DNA of 64,000 nt from Berberis thunbergii (lineage: Eukaryota; Streptophyta; Magnoliopsida; Ranunculales; Berberidaceae): assembly GCA_003290165.1 (NCBI GenBank), contig QNQO01007575.1, positions 394,761 through 458,760 on the forward strand. Reading direction: 5' to 3'. Of this stretch, positions 62,231 through 64,000 are shown piece after piece (position 1 is the first letter of the stretch; each line of letters begins with the position of its first letter). The position numbers and the translations under genes are program-made. Under the pieces are notes generated by a model. That model saw only the letters and a program-made list of their open reading frames with translations. It had not been told where the DNA came from and ran no database searches.

Positions 62231-62507
62231 TAAATCCTTCAAAGTCCTTTTAAGTCTATCAAGTTAACAAATTCATTAAAATCTATTGTTGTTTAAATAC
62301 CCCCTAAATTTCATTGTATCGTTTAAAATCCATGATTGAATACCCCATGATTTTAATGAATTATAAAATAATCATTTAAAATCTATATTTAAATACCCCT
62401 AAATTTCATTGTATTGTTTTAAATCCTTAATTAAATACCCCTCTATTTTAATGAACTTTAAAAATCTTTCAGAATCTATTAAAATACATGATTGAATACC
62501 CCTGTTA

Positions 62508-62930
62508 CTCTTTACTTCCATGAGTTTGGTAGAAGTGATCCGTCTGTCCACCGCAACATTTCTCCGTAGACAATGACAATCACACACAAATGAAATTCAT
62601 CTGTGTTTTTTGAAAGGGCTAAACATAACATCAAAGAAACAAATATAACAATAATTAATGAGCTGAGCTAAGCTAAGCTAATTTGACTAAAAAGCCGCAT
62701 AACAATAACATCAACATCAAATCATCAGAATTTAGCGTTTTTCAATTTATGTTTGATTTAAGACCAAAAAAACAACAACAAATAGACAATCAGGTTAACC
62801 TAGGAAGCAAGTAAGTAAACTCGACCATCCATCCATCCATCTATCTTTCGTCATTCAATAAATTGAGAGAATGAATAAAACTAGATAGAATCTGAAAGGT
62901 GGGTAGGAGTGGTTTCCCCTTTAATATATC
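62508..62930. other. intergenic / 3' flank of the small-protein gene
   Basis: Short stretch between the TIR element and the stop codon of the minus-strand small gene. It probably includes that gene's 3' UTR. No other feature is seen. Confidence 0.5.
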
Positions 62931-63386
62931 TCATCGGTGTGCTGTGACTAAGGTCTCGATGAATCTGAGACCATCAAATCTTGGTGCGAATTTCTCCATT
63001 TCGGTGGATGAATTGTTGATGCGTCCATCACCACGTCATGTTGTCTACTAGAGCAAGTAACCTAACAACAAAAGCAAACAATGTCAAAAGGGAACCGACG
63101 ACAAATACAAAAGTTAAGTTAAAAAATTGCATTATTGCCTTTGCCTGCTCCAGAGAAGTAGAGTTAATTAATGATGAGAAGAACAAACATCAAATATCAT
63201 CATCACCTCTTAAGGACATAAAGAAAACGTTTGAATCAAACCACATCTTTTCAACACAATAATACAATACATGCTCACATTTTTGTTTACCTGATTGGAA
63301 CCACCACTATTGGTAGAGGAAGAAGATGTGAAAGCCACAGTAGAAGCAGCCATGATTGATGCGACCAGAGTGCTAGATCCCTTCAT
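62931..63386 (-). CDS. small conserved-type plant protein, 52 residues, two exons
   Basis: Exons (minus): 63386-63291 and 62993-62931. Exon 1 encodes MKGSSTLVASIMAASTVAFT followed by a Ser-rich stretch to SNQ, with a good donor (CAG/GTAAAC). Exon 2 encodes KFAPRFDGLRFIETLVTAHR and stop. I recall this C-terminal block as a conserved ending of very small plant proteins of unknown function. The N-terminus is hydrophobic and could be a short signal or organelle-targeting segment. The acceptor (AAATGGAG) is weak; alternative acceptors upstream would introduce stops in this frame. Start choice: first ATG giving the family-like MKG start. Confidence 0.6.
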
Positions 63387-64000
63387 CTTCTTGAGCTATA
63401 AAATTGCGAGTTGGAAGAAATCCGACGTGCCCTCGCCGGATCTCCACCACCACCACCACCACCTTCGGTTTCAGCTCTTCTGCTTCACAAGCACACGTAC
63501 ACTGTTACTGTTCCCTCTCCTTCCCTCCCTCTCCCACTGCTATGTTCTTTTCTTCCTAAATTAATAGAATTTGATTTTCATTTTGAGTCCGGATTTCTAC
63601 GTCTATTGATCCAATAGTTTAAGCACACGTGTATGGCCCCGGTCGCAGTATTTACGGTAGTTTCTAGAAGCTCCTTCGTCATTGTATCTCATACGACGTT
63701 TGTTACTTATTATATTGTCTCAAATCATGAAACGAATTGGCGAATTGTGGAATCTTTCGTCAACATAGGCTATGAGAGTGTACGCGATAACAATTTCTAA
63801 GTGATTGACTTACTATGAATGCTCTTAGAAAGTCAGATGCGCTGAGCTAAGGTAATTAATTAGCTAGCTGAAATCAGTCTATAAGGTGCTTGGCCAAATC
63901 CAAAATGAAATGAATCATGATAAAAATGTGAACCATTCTTAAGATATAGGCTCGCGAGGCAGCCTCATACCCTCCATCTTCCTAGAAATGCCCATAATAC
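63387..64000. other. 5' flank of the small-protein gene and intergenic DNA
   Basis: The first 150 bases include a CACCACCAC run (63447-63463) and CT-rich sequence, probably the 5' UTR and promoter of the small gene. No other gene is recognised up to the window end. Confidence 0.4.

Larger units (their letters stand above)
58096..62504 (-). mobile_element. gene-capturing TIR DNA element (Pack-type), 4.4 kb
   Basis: The left end is CAGGGGGGTATTCAATCATG and the right end, reverse-complemented, CAGGGGTATTCAATCATG; both continue with (G/T)ATTTTAATAGA and CTGAAAGA/GTGAAAGA, giving about 45 bp of inverted repeat with few mismatches. TTA lies directly outside both ends (58093-58095, 62505-62507), compatible with a PIF/Harbinger-type 3-bp duplication, although three bases is weak evidence. 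Near the right end the AATACCCC motif recurs several times (about 62300, 62344, 62390, 62436, 62497). No transposase is present. The cargo is a DUF630 first exon, four proteasome alpha-3 exons, an opposite-strand coding-like fragment and a repetitive LTR-like stretch. Confidence 0.75.

Overview
The window is nuclear DNA from a flowering plant, most likely a eudicot. The genes have several exons with GT-AG introns, the intergenic DNA is AT-rich, and plant-specific families (BAM4-type beta-amylase, kinesin light chain-related protein, DUF630, PSY-type peptide) sit among typical plant transposons. No bacterial or organellar gene cluster was seen. Species cannot be assigned from the sequence alone.

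Host genes, all on the minus strand: a five-KH-domain RNA-binding protein of the HEN4 type (10634-21866); a kinesin light chain-related TPR protein (23253-27467); a small secreted peptide precursor of the PSY (tyrosine-sulfated peptide) type (37059-37755); a plastid BAM4-type beta-amylase (40389-44690); and a tiny conserved-looking protein (62931-63386). Exon phases join cleanly in all five. Introns and intergenic DNA carry most of the transposons.

Mobile DNA by region. 0.2-1.4 kb: a PIF/Harbinger-type element inserted into a tandem repeat. 2.4-9.2 kb: a decayed Ty3/Gypsy element, probably of the Tat lineage, with two LTRs, a broken gag, no visible pol, a tandem-repeat block and a broken antisense ORF. 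12-21 kb: the KH gene introns hold a Harbinger-like element, two hAT elements and a LINE remnant. 28-37 kb: a repeat-rich tract with a hAT element, a foldback element, duplicated blocks, a retroposed insert and LTR debris. 45.5-50.6 kb: a full-length but degenerate Ty1/Copia element with intact target-site duplications. 50.6-58 kb: a probable solo LTR, a long-TIR element with a nested MITE, a hAT element and a tRNA-derived SINE.

The most notable object is 58096-62504: a 4.4 kb segment bounded by about 45-bp terminal inverted repeats and flanked by TTA. It contains the first exon of a DUF630 gene followed, on the same strand and in frame over five predicted exons, by four consecutive exons of the 20S proteasome alpha-3 (PAG1) gene. 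The predicted chimera is an uninterrupted 243-residue open frame. A further unidentified coding-like fragment lies on the opposite strand. This looks like a gene-capturing (Pack-type) DNA transposon carrying a newly assembled gene.

All exon models were made by eye from splice consensus, reading frame and recalled family sequence; none is checked against transcripts or databases.
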